Notes: generated by a model not told the origin, from the sequence alone. A stretch of DNA of 64,000 bases from Nocardia higoensis NBRC 100133 (GCF_000308595.1 NZ_BAGA01000081.1:1-64000); one strand, 5' to 3'; counted from the first letter of the stretch, positions 17,465 through 26,715 are shown. Numbers and translations: made by a program.

Positions 17465-18904
17465 TCACCCGGCCGCCGAGGCGAAGTGCCGGTCGCCGCG
17501 CGCGATGGTCAGCGCGGCGACCAGCACGCCCACGACCGCGCCGATGAGCGTGTCCACCACCCGGCCCGCGGCCACCGCCGCCCCGACCGGCTGCCCGAGC
17601 CCGGTCAGCAGCAGGGCCACCGTTGTCACCGCGATCGAGGCGATCGCATAGTTGCGCACCACATACATCTCGGCGAGCACCTGGCCGACCGTGATCACCA
17701 CGACCAGCGGCCAGTACCCCAGCGCCGCGGCGAACATCGCCGCGGCCAGCAGCGCACCCGCCGCATTGCCGAGCAGCCGCTGGATCGCGCGCTGCACGGT
17801 GTGGTGGTAATTCGCGCCCTGGAGAACGGCCATCGCACCCATAGTCGCCCACAGCGGATGCTGCACGCCCAGCACGAACGCGATCCAGCCGGCCGCCAGC
17901 GAGGCCACCACCACTCGGGCCACCCCGGCGAGCAGGCCGGGCTCACGCAACGCGCGCACACCGGTGCGCAGGAAGTTCTCCGGGCGAGCGAGCTCGGCGG
18001 AGATGTCGCCGATCGCGGCTCCCACACAGGGAATTTCGATGTCCCGGCGGACTTTGCGGAGTTCGGTCTCCAGCAGCTCGAAATCCTCTCCGCGCGCGAG
18101 GACGTGGTCGTAGGTGCCGGTGTCGACGACAGTTTCGGCGGCGTCCAGCAGGGCGAGCAGCTCACGAGAGTGCTTGCCGGGGTCGGGTTCGGCCAGCGCG
18201 ATCGTCTCGCGGGCACGGGCGATGGCCGCCCGCGCCGCCGACCGCGCGCTCTCGCGGACGCCCGCGGACGCCGTCTCCAGCGCCGACACCGCGGCCAGCG
18301 CCCTGGCCACCGCGATCCGGGACGGCCCGTGGGGATGCAGCAGGGCGGGCGACATCGTCATCGCCCAGCCGGCCACCGCGCCGATCGCGGCGGCGGCGAC
18401 CGCGAACCACAGATCGGCCGCGGTGGTCGCGAATCCGGCCGCACCCGACGCGGCGAAGATCAGGATGACCGGGCCCGGCCCGGGAATACGGAAGGCGCCG
18501 AGCAGCCAGAACGCGACGCCCGCCGCGACCGCGAGCGCCGTGATCACCACCCCGCCCGGCAGCCCGGCCACACCGAGGCCCGCGCCGAGCCCGACGTAGG
18601 CGACCACGCCGACGCCGATCAACGCGACTTTGACCGCCAGCTGCCGGTAGGGCTCGTTGCGCGCGAACGCCGAACTCAACGCACCGAGCGCCGCGAAACC
18701 GGACAGCTGCGGCAGATCGAGCAGCCCGCCGCCGATCAGCACGATGAGTACCGCCGCGCCGACCCGGATCGCCGAGGCCGTGACCGCGTACGCGCTGCGT
18801 ACCTCCAGCGCCGAGCGCCACGCGGCGGGCGACACCGAATGCGCGAGGGCTACCCGCGAGTGCCGCAGGCGGCTGTAGTCATGGGCGGTAATGGATGGCT
18901 GCAT
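17465..18904 (-). CDS. FUSC-family membrane pump (fusaric-acid-resistance-like)
   Basis: A 479-residue membrane protein with two sets of hydrophobic helices (about residues 45-190 and 350-470) flanking a soluble helical region rich in Ala/Arg/Glu. The second set begins ALREPGLLAGVARVVVASLAAGWIAFVLGVQHPLWATMGAMAVLQGANYHHTVQRAIQRLLGNAAGA, the typical FUSC signature. Such proteins export aromatic acids or related compounds. ATG 18904 has no ribosome-binding site, but a TAATAC box lies so close that the mRNA may be leaderless. It is divergent from a MarR gene across a 62-bp AT-rich gap. Confidence 0.85.
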   Translation of the reverse strand: MQPSITAHDYSRLRHSRVALAHSVSPAAWRSALEVRSAYAVTASAIRVGAAVLIVLIGGGLLDLPQLSGFAALGALSSAFARNEPYRQLAVKVALIGVGVVAYVGLGAGLGVAGLPGGVVITALAVAAGVAFWLLGAFRIPGPGPVILIFAASGAAGFATTAADLWFAVAAAAIGAVAGWAMTMSPALLHPHGPSRIAVARALAAVSALETASAGVRESARSAARAAIARARETIALAEPDPGKHSRELLALLDAAETVVDTGTYDHVLARGEDFELLETELRKVRRDIEIPCVGAAIGDISAELARPENFLRTGVRALREPGLLAGVARVVVASLAAGWIAFVLGVQHPLWATMGAMAVLQGANYHHTVQRAIQRLLGNAAGALLAAAMFAAALGYWPLVVVITVGQVLAEMYVVRNYAIASIAVTTVALLLTGLGQPVGAAVAAGRVVDTLIGAVVGVLVAALTIARGDRHFASAAG

Positions 18905-18950
18905 CAGCAAAGGGTATTATTTCACGAGTAAATTATCTATGAAGAGTCGC
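18905..18950. promoter_or_regulatory. Overlapping divergent promoters, FUSC pump and MarR
   Basis: A short AT-rich segment in an otherwise 70% GC region. On the minus strand TAATAC (18919-18914) would start transcription about 18907, two to four bases before the FUSC ATG. On the plus strand TTATCT or TATTAT could serve the regulator. The imperfect repeat TTTCACGAGTAAA between them is a possible operator. Confidence 0.4.
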
Positions 18951-18966
18951 TGTGAGGCTCGCTACG

Positions 18967-19596
18967 ATGGCTGTCATGCCCGACGAATCCGCAGCGTTGC
19001 CCGAGCCAGCCGTGTCGCACGAGGCGGCCACCGCACAGCCGCGCCGGGCCGCTGCTCAGCCTCGCCGGGGCATCGCGGCGCCGGACGATGCCGCGGCGAC
19101 ACCGGACGACTTCATCGATCGCGTCCGGCGCGCCTGGGCGCAGACCTATCCCGAAGTCGACACCACACCCATCGACGTCATCGGCCGGATCGCCCGGATC
19201 GGCTCGCTCGCCCTCACCCAGCTCGACCGCGAGCTCACCGGGTCGGGCGTCACCCGCTCGGAGTTCGACGTGCTGTGCACCCTCGCCCGGAGCCCGCACC
19301 CCTTGCGCGCCAGCGAGGTCACCTCCGTCACCGGCATCTCCGGCGCCGCGACCACGAAACACACCGATCGCCTGGCCGGACTCGGCCTCGTCGAACGCCG
19401 CCGGCTGGAACGCGACGGGCGGGTCGTGCTGCTCGAACTCACCGAGGAAGGACGCAGGCTCGTGCGCACCCAGCTCCCGCGCAGGCTCGAACGAGAAGAA
19501 AGCATGCTGGACGGGCTCACCGAGGCCGAGATCGACACCCTCACCGGGCTGCTGCGCCGGGTGGCCCTCAACGTCGAACGCCGGATCGGTCCGTAA
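18967..19596 (+). CDS. MarR-family regulator of the FUSC pump
   Basis: A 209-residue regulator (ATG 18967, with GAGG eight bases before; GTG 18952 and ATG 18976 are alternatives). An Ala/Pro-rich N-terminal arm of about 45 residues precedes the winged helix: SEFDVLCTLARSPHPLRASEVTSVTGISGAATTKHTDRLAGLGLVERRRLERDGRVVLLELTEEG. This is the MarR layout, with the wing ERDGRVV. It most likely controls the divergently transcribed pump through the shared 62-bp region. A hairpin terminator covers its stop codon. Confidence 0.85.
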   Translation: MAVMPDESAALPEPAVSHEAATAQPRRAAAQPRRGIAAPDDAAATPDDFIDRVRRAWAQTYPEVDTTPIDVIGRIARIGSLALTQLDRELTGSGVTRSEFDVLCTLARSPHPLRASEVTSVTGISGAATTKHTDRLAGLGLVERRRLERDGRVVLLELTEEGRRLVRTQLPRRLEREESMLDGLTEAEIDTLTGLLRRVALNVERRIGP

Positions 19597-19608
19597 ACCG
19601 ATCCGGCG
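19579..19608. terminator. Hairpin over the MarR stop codon
   Basis: CGCCGGATCGGT (19579-19590) pairs with ACCGATCCGGCG (19597-19608), leaving a six-base loop that contains the TAA stop. It lies between two convergent genes. Confidence 0.7.
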
Positions 19609-19630
19609 TACCCGGTTTCCCGAACGCCCC

Positions 19631-20524
19631 TCAGCGCCGGCGGATCACCGTGATGGGGCACTCCACCGTGTGGATCAAGGCGTTACTGGTCGAGCCGAGC
19701 ATCATGCCGGTGAACCCGCCGCGACCGTGACTGCCGACCACCACCTGCTGGGCATCGGCCGAGGTGTCCAGCAGCGACCGCACCGGACGATTCGCCACCA
19801 CGACCCGGCGGACCGCCACATCCGGGTAGCGCTCGCTGTATCCGGCCAGCCGCTCCGCCAGCAGCGCCTCCTCGTCGGCGGCGATCGCCTCCCAGTCCAC
19901 GATGCCCAGCTCGAGGCTGTTGGTATCACTCCAGGAGTGCAGCGCGATCAGCGGAACCCCGCGCCTGCTCGCGGTCTCGAAGGCGTACTCCACCGCCTCC
20001 ACACTGTTCTCGGTGCCGTCGACACCGACCAGGATCGGCTTGCCCGACCACTGCTCCGCCACGCCCGCCGCGGTCTCGTGCACGACGGTCACCGGGCACT
20101 GCGCGTGCCGGGTCACCGAGGTACTCACCGAACCGAGCAGACCGCGCCTGAACGCGCCGAGCCCGCGTGAACCGACCACGATCATCCGGACCCGCTCGGA
20201 GTAGGCCAGCAGCGCAGGGATGACGAAATCGAACGTCGCCTCGGTGGTGATCTTCAGTTCCGCCGGGGCGGATTTCGCGATCTCGTCGCGCACCTCGGCG
20301 ACCAGGCGCTCACCCTCGGCCTGCAATATCTCCAATTCGGGCTCCGGCAGCGTGAGACCCGAACCGTAGCCCGTGCTCACCGCAACCGATGTGAGCAGAT
20401 GCAGAGTGCTGCCGTGCAGCGCCGCCTCGGCCGCCGCCCAGGCAGCCGCCTGCCGCGAACTCTCCGAACCGTCCACCGCTGCGACGATCACCGGCTCGAT
20501 CGCATTCTCCCGTGTCTCGGCCAC
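19631..20524 (-). CDS. Universal stress protein, tandem UspA domains
   Basis: A 297-residue protein with two UspA domains (about residues 10-145 and 157-297). Each has the ATP-binding signature G-x2-G-x9-G-S/T: VGSRGLGAFRRGLLGSVS in the first, VGSHGRGGFTGMMLGSTS in the second. Both domains begin with the beta-strand-Asp-Gly motif (VAAVDGSESS, LVGVDGTENS). GTG 20524 has GGAAGGGG upstream; the longest frame adds 34 unconserved residues. Such proteins are often induced under hypoxia or stationary phase in mycobacteria. A second copy of the same architecture lies at 30373-31245. Confidence 0.9.
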   Translation of the reverse strand: MAETRENAIEPVIVAAVDGSESSRQAAAWAAAEAALHGSTLHLLTSVAVSTGYGSGLTLPEPELEILQAEGERLVAEVRDEIAKSAPAELKITTEATFDFVIPALLAYSERVRMIVVGSRGLGAFRRGLLGSVSTSVTRHAQCPVTVVHETAAGVAEQWSGKPILVGVDGTENSVEAVEYAFETASRRGVPLIALHSWSDTNSLELGIVDWEAIAADEEALLAERLAGYSERYPDVAVRRVVVANRPVRSLLDTSADAQQVVVGSHGRGGFTGMMLGSTSNALIHTVECPITVIRRR

Positions 20525-21037
20525 CTCGGGCCCCTTCCGTTCCAACGCCTCTGTCGGGCAAACATCCCGGCCTTCTCCTGCCAGCATGCCCCACTTCGAG
20601 GCCGGAACCGAGTAGCGCCCCGGCACAAATCACATCGGCGGCCCCCGGCGCACCCGCTCGTCCCCGGATGTGCGCAATGCGCAGGCAACAGCCGTGCAAC
20701 CGAGCGGCACCGGACTTCCGGCGATCTCCTGGGATCGTCGAATCCTGTTGCACCCCATACGACATCGCCCACCGAAGGCACCACGGTCCGCCGGTCGAAC
20801 CGGACACCTGTCGGCCGACGCCGGTGTGCCGAGCACGAATCGGAGCGCGGAGACGGCCGTCACAACGCGAGCGCGGGGACACCGGGCATCCTGCCTGTCG
20901 CCGACAGCCGGCTTCGGATGGCATCGGGCCCGCGAGCCGGCGCCCGGACGACTACGGCTGCAACAAGCGGGCGAGCATTCTGGAGGCGTTCGATCGGGTG
21001 TACGGCGCCGACGAGGATCGCCGTCCACCCGATCGGG
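20525..21037. other. 513-bp region with no recognisable gene
   Basis: Several open frames exist on both strands but none has a ribosome site, family motif or the third-position GC pattern of the neighbours. It must hold the promoter of the stress-protein gene. I see no clear structure elsewhere. Confidence 0.4.
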
Positions 21038-21199
21038 TCAGGCTCCGTGCTTGCGGCGGCGGAATTCCTCGGCGATGAGACGCAGGCACGTGTCGTGCTC
21101 GGTCTCACCGGGATGGGCCTCGCGCCGCAGCCGCAACATGGCCTGCGGCAAACCGATGCCCAGCTCACTCGACAGCCGCACGGCATCGACCTTCGGCAT
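21038..21199 (-). CDS. Small protein of 53 residues, unknown function
   Basis: A short gene with a strong GGAGGA ribosome site six bases before ATG 21199. The product starts MPKVDAVRLSSELGIGLPQA and ends with a basic helix, LIAEEFRRRKHGA. It is charged and helical, has one cysteine, and no membrane segment or signal. The middle (MLRLRREAHPGETEHDTCLR) alternates basic and acidic residues. I do not recognise a family. Its good ribosome site, high third-position GC and isolated place between a stress gene and a DUF72 gene support a real gene; a small regulator or protein partner is possible. Confidence 0.6.
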   Translation of the reverse strand: MPKVDAVRLSSELGIGLPQAMLRLRREAHPGETEHDTCLRLIAEEFRRRKHGA

Positions 21200-21431
21200 T
21201 TCTGATCCTCCACGAACTTGTTTGAACTAGAACAGCAACCGTCTCTTCGTACCCGACAGCGACCTCGGCGAACCCTCGAAAACATCTCGATCGCGTGAAG
21301 GTCGTTCGCGGGCCGGGCGGCAGGAGCGAGGAGAGTCTACGACCACGCCGGATACCGTTCGCACCGACCCTTCGCGATGGACGACAGCGTTTCCCGGATG
21401 TCCCCACCCGGGACGGAGGCAGGATGGAGGC

Positions 21432-22241
21432 ATGGGCGAGATCCGCATCGGAACCTCCGGCTGGGTGTACCCGCCGTGGCGGGGCGTGTTCTATCCGGCG
21501 GGCCTGCCGCACAAGAACGAATTGGCCTATCTCGCCGAGCGAATGGACAGCGTCGAAATCAACGGATCGTTCTATTCGCTACAGCGACCGTCGAGCTATC
21601 TGCGGTGGGCCGAGCAGACTCCGCCGGATTTCCGCTTCGCCGTCAAGGGCAGCCGCTTCATCACCCATATGAAGCGGCTGCGCGGCGGCGAGAGCGCGCT
21701 CGCGAACTTCCTCGCATCCGGCGTTCTCGCCCTGGAGGAGAAACTCGGCCCGATCCTCTGGCAGCTGCCTCCGACATTCGGCTACGACCCCGCGATACTC
21801 GCGGACTTCTTCCGGGCGCTGCCGCGCACCACGGTACGGGCCGCCGAGATCGCAGCCAACCACGACCACCGCGTCGAGCAACCGCACACCAGCACCGGCG
21901 CCGACCGGCCGCTGCGGCACGCGCTGGAGGTCAGGCATCCCAGCTTCCTGACCCCGGATTTCCCCGGACTGCTGCGTGAACATTCCATCGGCCTGGTGGT
22001 GGCCGACACCGCGGGCAAGTTCCCCTTCATCGAGGAGGTCACCGCCGACTTCGTCTACGTGCGGCTGCACGGTCACGAGGAGCTCTACGTCAGCGGATAC
22101 ACCGACGAAGGGCTGGACATGTGGGCCCGCAAGATCGAATGCTGGGCCGAGAACGGCGATGTGTACGCCTATTTCGACAACGACGCCAAGGTGATGGCGC
22201 CACACGACGCGCTCGCCTTGCGGGAGCGGATCGCCGGCTGA
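21432..22241 (+). CDS. DUF72 family protein (YecE-like)
   Basis: A 269-residue TIM-barrel-like protein of the DUF72 family. The start IRIGTSGWVYPPWRGVFYPAG is the family signature. Later conserved parts are VEINGSFYSLQRPSSYLRW, FRFAVKGSRFITHMKRL, and the C-terminal FVYVRLHGHEELYVSGYTDEGLDMWARKIECWAENGDVYAYFDND. The biochemical role of DUF72 is not established to my knowledge. The ATG follows AGGATGGAGG. It is a single-gene unit with its own upstream region. Confidence 0.9.
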   Translation: MGEIRIGTSGWVYPPWRGVFYPAGLPHKNELAYLAERMDSVEINGSFYSLQRPSSYLRWAEQTPPDFRFAVKGSRFITHMKRLRGGESALANFLASGVLALEEKLGPILWQLPPTFGYDPAILADFFRALPRTTVRAAEIAANHDHRVEQPHTSTGADRPLRHALEVRHPSFLTPDFPGLLREHSIGLVVADTAGKFPFIEEVTADFVYVRLHGHEELYVSGYTDEGLDMWARKIECWAENGDVYAYFDNDAKVMAPHDALALRERIAG

Positions 22242-22462
22242 GTCCACCGGCGCAGCCCTCTCCCCTCCTCTGCTTCTTTCGAGTGGTTGTTCATCGGCGA
22301 CGGGCCCACCTGAGAGGAAGCATAGTCGAATGGCAATATCTACATATCGACACGCTGACGCGGTCATGCTCGCGCCCCCCCTGGTAACTGCTCCGCAACC
22401 CCGCTCGCCTACCTTGCGAAGGGCGAGTGAACGTACTCGCGCCGACGAGAAGGGACCTCGCC

Positions 22463-23074
22463 GTGGACCTCGCACGCCTGCCGCGCTCGTTCGGAGCCAC
22501 CCTGCCCGACTGGGTGTTCGACGAGCTGGCCCACTCCCCTACCCCGTTGCGCACCGACGCCGATCGGATGGAATTGGCGCTGCGGCTGGCAGCGCGCAAC
22601 CCCGTGGAAGGCTCGGGCGGACCGTTCGCCGCGCTCGTCGTCGACTCCCCCACCGGCGAGATCGTCGCGGCGGGCGTCAACCTCGTCCTGTCCAGTGGCC
22701 TTTCCGCCGCGCACGCCGAAGTCACCGCGCTCTCTCTCGCCCAGACCCGTGTCGGCGACTGGGATCTGGGAGCGGCCGGCGCGCCGGATCGCGAACTCGT
22801 CGTGAACTGGCGGCCGTGCGCCCAGTGTTACGGCGCGGTGCTGTGGTCGGGCGTCAAGCGCCTCGTCATCGCCGGTGAGGGCCCGGAAGTGGAGCAGCTC
22901 ACCGGCTTCGACGAGGGGCCGGTGCGCGACGACTGGGCCGAGCAACTGCGCCGCCGCGGCATCGAGGTCGTCATCGGAGTACAGCGCGAGCGAGCCGTGT
23001 CGATGTTCGCCGACTACGGCCGCATGGCCGTCGAACGCGGCCTCACCGTCTACAACGCCCGCGGCGGGTCCTGA
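22463..23074 (+). CDS. CMP/dCMP-type nucleoside deaminase
   Basis: A 203-residue zinc-dependent deaminase. The active-site motifs are AHAEVTAL (His ligand, catalytic Glu) and [19 protein letters not shown] (the two Cys ligands). An N-terminal extension of about 40 residues precedes [19 protein letters not shown]. It probably deaminates guanine, cytosine or a related base. GTG 22463 has AGAAGGG eight bases upstream and is preferred over GTG 22427. The last 25 bases overlap tail-to-tail with the convergent ilvB gene. Confidence 0.85.
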   Translation: MDLARLPRSFGATLPDWVFDELAHSPTPLRTDADRMELALRLAARNPVEGSGGPFAALVVDSPTGEIVAAGVNLVLSSGLSAAHAEVTALSLAQTRVGDWDLGAAGAPDRELVVNWRPCAQCYGAVLWSGVKRLVIAGEGPEVEQLTGFDEGPVRDDWAEQLRRRGIEVVIGVQRERAVSMFADYGRMAVERGLTVYNARGGS

Positions 23075-24885
23075 ACAGGCACTTCACGGCAGCTCCGACC
23101 CTCGCCGTCGTCATCGAACAGCGGGCGCAGATTCCGAGCGGCCATGATCCGATCGTTGCCCGCGCCTGCTTCGATCATCGGCCAGACCAGCGCGTCGGCA
23201 CCCACGACGAAATCGATCACCACGGGCCGGTCGTGCACGGCGCGGGCCTTCTCGATCACCATCTCCACGTCCTGCTCACGGTCACACCGCAATCCGACAC
23301 AGCCGAGCGCCTCGGCGAGGGCGACGAAGTCTGGGACACGGCGCGTGTGGGTGGCCAGTTCGCTCTGCGAATAGCGCTCGTCGTAGAACAGGTGCTGCCA
23401 CTGCCGGATCATGCCCAGATGGCCGTTGTTCACGATCGCCACCTTGATCGGCACACCCTCGACCGCGGCCGTCGCCAATTCCTGATTGGTCATCTGGAAG
23501 CATCCGTCGCCGTCGATCGCCCACACCTCGGCCTCGGGGACACCGAGTTTCGCGCCGAGCGCGGCGGGCACGGCGTAGCCCATCGTGCCCATGCCGCCGG
23601 AGTTCAGCCAGCTACGCGGTCGCTCGAACTCGATGAACTGCGCCGCCCACATCTGGTGCTGACCGACACCCGAGCAGAAGATCGCGTCCGGTCCCGCCGC
23701 CCGGCCCAGCGCGCGGATCACGAACTGCGGAGCGAGGGAGCCGTCGGCGGGCCGGTCGAAACCGAGGGGGTATGTGGTACGCAGGCGGTCGAGTTCGGCC
23801 CACCAGCGGGTGAGGTCGGGTCGCGGCCCTCGCTGGGCGTCGAATTCGGCGAGCAGCGCGGCCAGCACGGCATCGCAGTCGCCGACGAGCGGCACGTCGG
23901 CGTGCCGGATCTTGCCGATCTCGGCCGGATCGATGTCGACGTGCACGACAGCGGCGTCGGGCGCGAAAGAGGCGGGATCGCCGGTCACCCGGTCGTCGAA
24001 GCGGGCGCCGAGCGCGATCACCAGATCGCTCTTCTGCAACGCGCCGACCGCGGCGACCGTGCCGTGCATGCCGGGCATCCCCAGATGCTGGGGATGCCGG
24101 TCGGGAAAAGCGCCGCGCGCCATGAGCGTCGTGACCACGGGAATGCCGGTGGCCTCGGCGAACGCGCGCAGCCGGGCACAGGCGCCGGACTTCACCACGC
24201 CGCCGCCGATGTAGAGCACCGGCGCCTCGGCTCGGGCGATCAGTCCGATCGCGGCGCGGATCTGCCGCGGGTTCGGTTGCGTCACCGGGCGATAGCCGGG
24301 AAGTTCGAGCAACGGCGGCCAGTGGAAGACGGTCTGTGCGCGCAACACATCCTTCGGAATGTCCACCAGCACCGGGCCCGGCCGGCCCGACGCCGCGAGA
24401 TGGAATGCCTCGGCCAGTACGCGCGGGATGTCGGCCGCGTGGGTGACCAGCACAGCGTGTTTGGTGATCGGCGTGCTGATGCCGACGATGTCGGCTTCTT
24501 GAAAGGCGTCGGTGCCCATCATCGGCAGCGGCACCTGGCCGGTGATGGCGACGACGGGCACCGAATCGGCCTGCGCGTCGGCGAGCGGCGTGACCAGGTT
24601 CGTGGCGCCGGGGCCGGAGGTCGCCAGGCAGACGCCGACCCTGCCGGTGGCCTGCGCGTAGCCGGTGGCGGCGTGTCCGGCGCCCTGCTCGTGGCGCACG
24701 AGCACGTGCCGGATGCGCGAGGAGTCGAGCAGCGGGTCGTAGACCGGCAGAATCGCGCCGCCCGGTATGCCGAAGACGACTTCGACGCCGAGTTCCTCGA
24801 GCGATCGCACGACCGCTCGAGCACCGGTGAGGCGTTCCGGTGATGACTGACCGGACGACGACGTCCGCGACGGTGACGTGTACAC
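23050..24885 (-). CDS. ilvB: Acetolactate synthase large subunit
   Basis: A 611-residue thiamin-diphosphate enzyme that makes acetolactate or acetohydroxybutyrate, the first common step to valine, leucine and isoleucine. The catalytic Glu lies in [20 protein letters not shown]-region residues are in GGVVKSG and [10 protein letters not shown], and the ThDP/Mg motif is [35 protein letters not shown] 24885 has GGAG five bases upstream. No small subunit (ilvN) or ilvC follows, so this is probably an extra or stand-alone copy. The promoter and a structured leader lie upstream, and the 3' end overlaps a convergent gene. Confidence 0.9.
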   Translation of the reverse strand: MYTSPSRTSSSGQSSPERLTGARAVVRSLEELGVEVVFGIPGGAILPVYDPLLDSSRIRHVLVRHEQGAGHAATGYAQATGRVGVCLATSGPGATNLVTPLADAQADSVPVVAITGQVPLPMMGTDAFQEADIVGISTPITKHAVLVTHAADIPRVLAEAFHLAASGRPGPVLVDIPKDVLRAQTVFHWPPLLELPGYRPVTQPNPRQIRAAIGLIARAEAPVLYIGGGVVKSGACARLRAFAEATGIPVVTTLMARGAFPDRHPQHLGMPGMHGTVAAVGALQKSDLVIALGARFDDRVTGDPASFAPDAAVVHVDIDPAEIGKIRHADVPLVGDCDAVLAALLAEFDAQRGPRPDLTRWWAELDRLRTTYPLGFDRPADGSLAPQFVIRALGRAAGPDAIFCSGVGQHQMWAAQFIEFERPRSWLNSGGMGTMGYAVPAALGAKLGVPEAEVWAIDGDGCFQMTNQELATAAVEGVPIKVAIVNNGHLGMIRQWQHLFYDERYSQSELATHTRRVPDFVALAEALGCVGLRCDREQDVEMVIEKARAVHDRPVVIDFVVGADALVWPMIEAGAGNDRIMAARNLRPLFDDDGEGRSCREVPVQDPPRAL

Positions 24886-24902
24886 GGGAATCTCCGTTTT
24901 CC

Positions 24903-24926
24903 GAACACGCCGCGACCGGCGTGTTC
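24903..24926 (-). promoter_or_regulatory. RNA hairpin just upstream of the ilvB ribosome site
   Basis: GAACACGCCG and CGGCGTGTTC pair perfectly over a four-base loop. On the mRNA the stem ends about eight bases before the GGAG of ilvB, so its folding could gate ribosome access or transcription read-through. Confidence 0.45.
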
Positions 24927-25128
24927 TCGGCGGCGTCCGGGCGGCCCGCGGCACGATTGCACGCGGGCACGGCGGAACGCCGAGGTGGATACCGCTCCCG
25001 TGCACGCACACCGGCCTGTTCCGGCGGGTCTCTCCGCCGTGGATGTGTCGCGGGGTCTGCGGCTCTGCCGATCCGGATTCCCGTGGTGAGGACGGACCGT
25101 GAGCGCGGCCGTTCGGCCGCGGACAACG

Positions 25129-25158
25129 ATCCTAGCGGGCCACGGCGGCTCTCGTCAC
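25129..25158 (-). promoter_or_regulatory. Candidate ilvB promoter
   Basis: Read on the minus strand: GTGACG (-35, 25158-25153), an 18-base spacer, then TAGGAT (-10, 25134-25129), a common actinobacterial -10. It lies just downstream of the 25200-25550 gene. Confidence 0.5.
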
Positions 25159-25199
25159 CGGAGAGTTCGCCGCCGCGCCCGCCGGCACGCCCGAGGTGA

Positions 25200-25550
25200 T
25201 CAGGTCCAGAGCACCGCGACCAGGACGTTGACGACGCCGAGGCCGCCTGCGGCGTGGGTCATCCACGGCTGATCCTTGCCCTTCTTGGCGTCCGCGCGGC
25301 CGATTTCGGCGAGCGCGGCGACGACGAGGGCGACGACCAGCTTGACGCCGATCTTGGCCATGTCGGGATCTTTGCCGAGCGAGTCGACCGATTCGGCCAG
25401 GCCGACGAGGATCACGCCGGTGACGATCTGCAGGCGCGCGCCCCACACCATCACTTCGTTCACCTTGGGCTGCCCGGCGGCATAACCGCCGATCAGCGCG
25501 GCGAGGCCGAGGAAGTGGGTGACCACGATCAAGTTGTAGACGACATCCAT
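25200..25550 (-). CDS. Small four-helix membrane protein
   Basis: A 116-residue integral membrane protein (ATG 25550; the longer frame is unconserved). Helices are near residues 3-22 (VYNLIVVTHFLGLAALIGGY), 34-52, 63-80 and 95-114. It begins MDVVYNLIVVTHFLGL; the His in the first helix and the AxLIGGY pattern are like small respiratory or DUF-type membrane proteins, but I cannot assign a family. A repeat ACTAC-N5-GTAGT lies 34 bases before the start and may be its operator. Confidence 0.65.
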   Translation of the reverse strand: MDVVYNLIVVTHFLGLAALIGGYAAGQPKVNEVMVWGARLQIVTGVILVGLAESVDSLGKDPDMAKIGVKLVVALVVAALAEIGRADAKKGKDQPWMTHAAGGLGVVNVLVAVLWT

Positions 25551-25583
25551 GGGACCAGAGACTAATGGATCCGCTGTCCACCT

Positions 25584-25598
25584 ACTACGTCGTGTAGT
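25584..25598. promoter_or_regulatory. Inverted repeat ACTAC-N5-GTAGT
   Basis: A perfect five-base inverted repeat with five-base spacer, 34 bases before the small membrane protein. TACTAC...GTAGT resembles sites bound by BlaI/MecI-type repressors. No such regulator is in the window. Confidence 0.3.
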
Positions 25599-25623
25599 GA
25601 ATTCGTCGCGTCGTTTCGGTGAC

Positions 25624-26715
25624 CTACAGGTCCAGCACGAGACGCCCGCTGTCACAGCGGGATACGCAGGGCAGCCAGGCCCCCGCGGCGCGTTCGGCTG
25701 CGGTGAGGGCCGAGTCACGGTGGTCGGGTTCGCCTGCCAGGACGCGCACCTCGCAGGTTCGGCAGAAACCCTGCCGGCACGAGTACGGGCGATCGGGGCG
25801 CAGTTTCAGCAGCGTTGCCAGAGCGGACTCGTCGGCGGGCACCCGCAGCACTTCGCCGGTGCGGGCGAGCTCGATCTCGAAGGGCCGCCCGTCGACGATC
25901 GGCGGGGGTGAGAAGCGTTCGAAGTGCAGTTCCACGCCTGCCGTGTCCCGCAAAGCGGCGATCACCGCGGTGGTCATCGGGGCGGGTCCGCAGCAGTAGA
26001 CGGCGGTGCCCGCGCGGACGCCGGGGAGCAGGTCGGCGGCGGCGGGCAGGCCGTGTTCGTCGGCGGCGCGGATGGTGACGCGCGCGCCGAAGGCGGCGAT
26101 CTCGTCGAGGAAGGGCAGGGTCGCCCGGGAACGGCCTACGTAGACCATCGACCAGTCCACACCGAGCCGGTGCGCCAGCCGGGCCATCGGCAGGATCGGC
26201 GTGATCCCGATGCCGCCCGCGACGAAATGCAGACGGGCGGAGGGCGATCCGTGCCCGGGGACGGCGAAGGGGAAGGCATTGCGTGGCCCACGGGCCAGCA
26301 GGGTGCTGCCGACCGACAGCGCGTCGTGCACTTCGACCGAGCCGCTGCCGCCGTGGATGCGGCGCACCGCGATGCGGTATTCGCCGCGTTCGGCGGGGTC
26401 GCCGCACAGCGAATACTGCCTGCGCCTGCCGGAGGGCAGTTCCAGGTCCAGGTGCGCGCCAGGCCGCCAGGCCGGCAGGCCGGCGCCGTCGCGGGCGCGC
26501 AGGGTCAGGCCGACGACATCCCGGCCGTGCGCATCGATCCGGCGGTCGGCCACCACCAAGGGCAGGGTGTGCGTGTCGGCGCGCAGCCCGGGATCGCGTC
26601 GATGGGCCAGGCGCGCCCAGCGCAGGCGCAGCGTGGCCAGCGCGTCGACAACGGCGAAGGTCAGGTCCGGGCCGCGCCTGCCGTACAGATCGGCGGGCAG
26701 ATCGGGCGCGATCAC
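25624..26715 (-). CDS. Flavin/2Fe-2S oxidoreductase (phthalate-dioxygenase-reductase-like)
   Basis: A 363-residue electron-transfer protein. The flavin domain has the R-x-Y-S motif RQYSLCG; the NAD(P)H domain has FVAGGIGITPILPMARL and VYCCGPAPM. The C-terminal plant-type ferredoxin domain has Cys-x4-Cys-x2-Cys in YSCRQGFCRTCEVRV and a distant fourth Cys in GAWLPCVS. It would pass electrons from NAD(P)H to an oxygenase. GTG 26715 overlaps the stop of the upstream ferritin-like gene (GTGA), so that protein is the likely acceptor. The N-terminal 60 residues lack a clear match. Confidence 0.9.
   Translation of the reverse strand: MIAPDLPADLYGRRGPDLTFAVVDALATLRLRWARLAHRRDPGLRADTHTLPLVVADRRIDAHGRDVVGLTLRARDGAGLPAWRPGAHLDLELPSGRRRQYSLCGDPAERGEYRIAVRRIHGGSGSVEVHDALSVGSTLLARGPRNAFPFAVPGHGSPSARLHFVAGGIGITPILPMARLAHRLGVDWSMVYVGRSRATLPFLDEIAAFGARVTIRAADEHGLPAAADLLPGVRAGTAVYCCGPAPMTTAVIAALRDTAGVELHFERFSPPPIVDGRPFEIELARTGEVLRVPADESALATLLKLRPDRPYSCRQGFCRTCEVRVLAGEPDHRDSALTAAERAAGAWLPCVSRCDSGRLVLDL

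Larger units (their letters stand above)
24886..25199 (-). other. Leader region of the ilvB gene
   Basis: About 240 bases separate the candidate start site (near 25122) from GTG 24885. Two perfect hairpins are in it, CGCGGCCG-TT-CGGCCGCG (25104-25121) at the very 5' end and the one at 24903-24926. I saw no convincing leader peptide rich in Val/Leu/Ile. A long structured leader is compatible with attenuation control. Confidence 0.4.
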
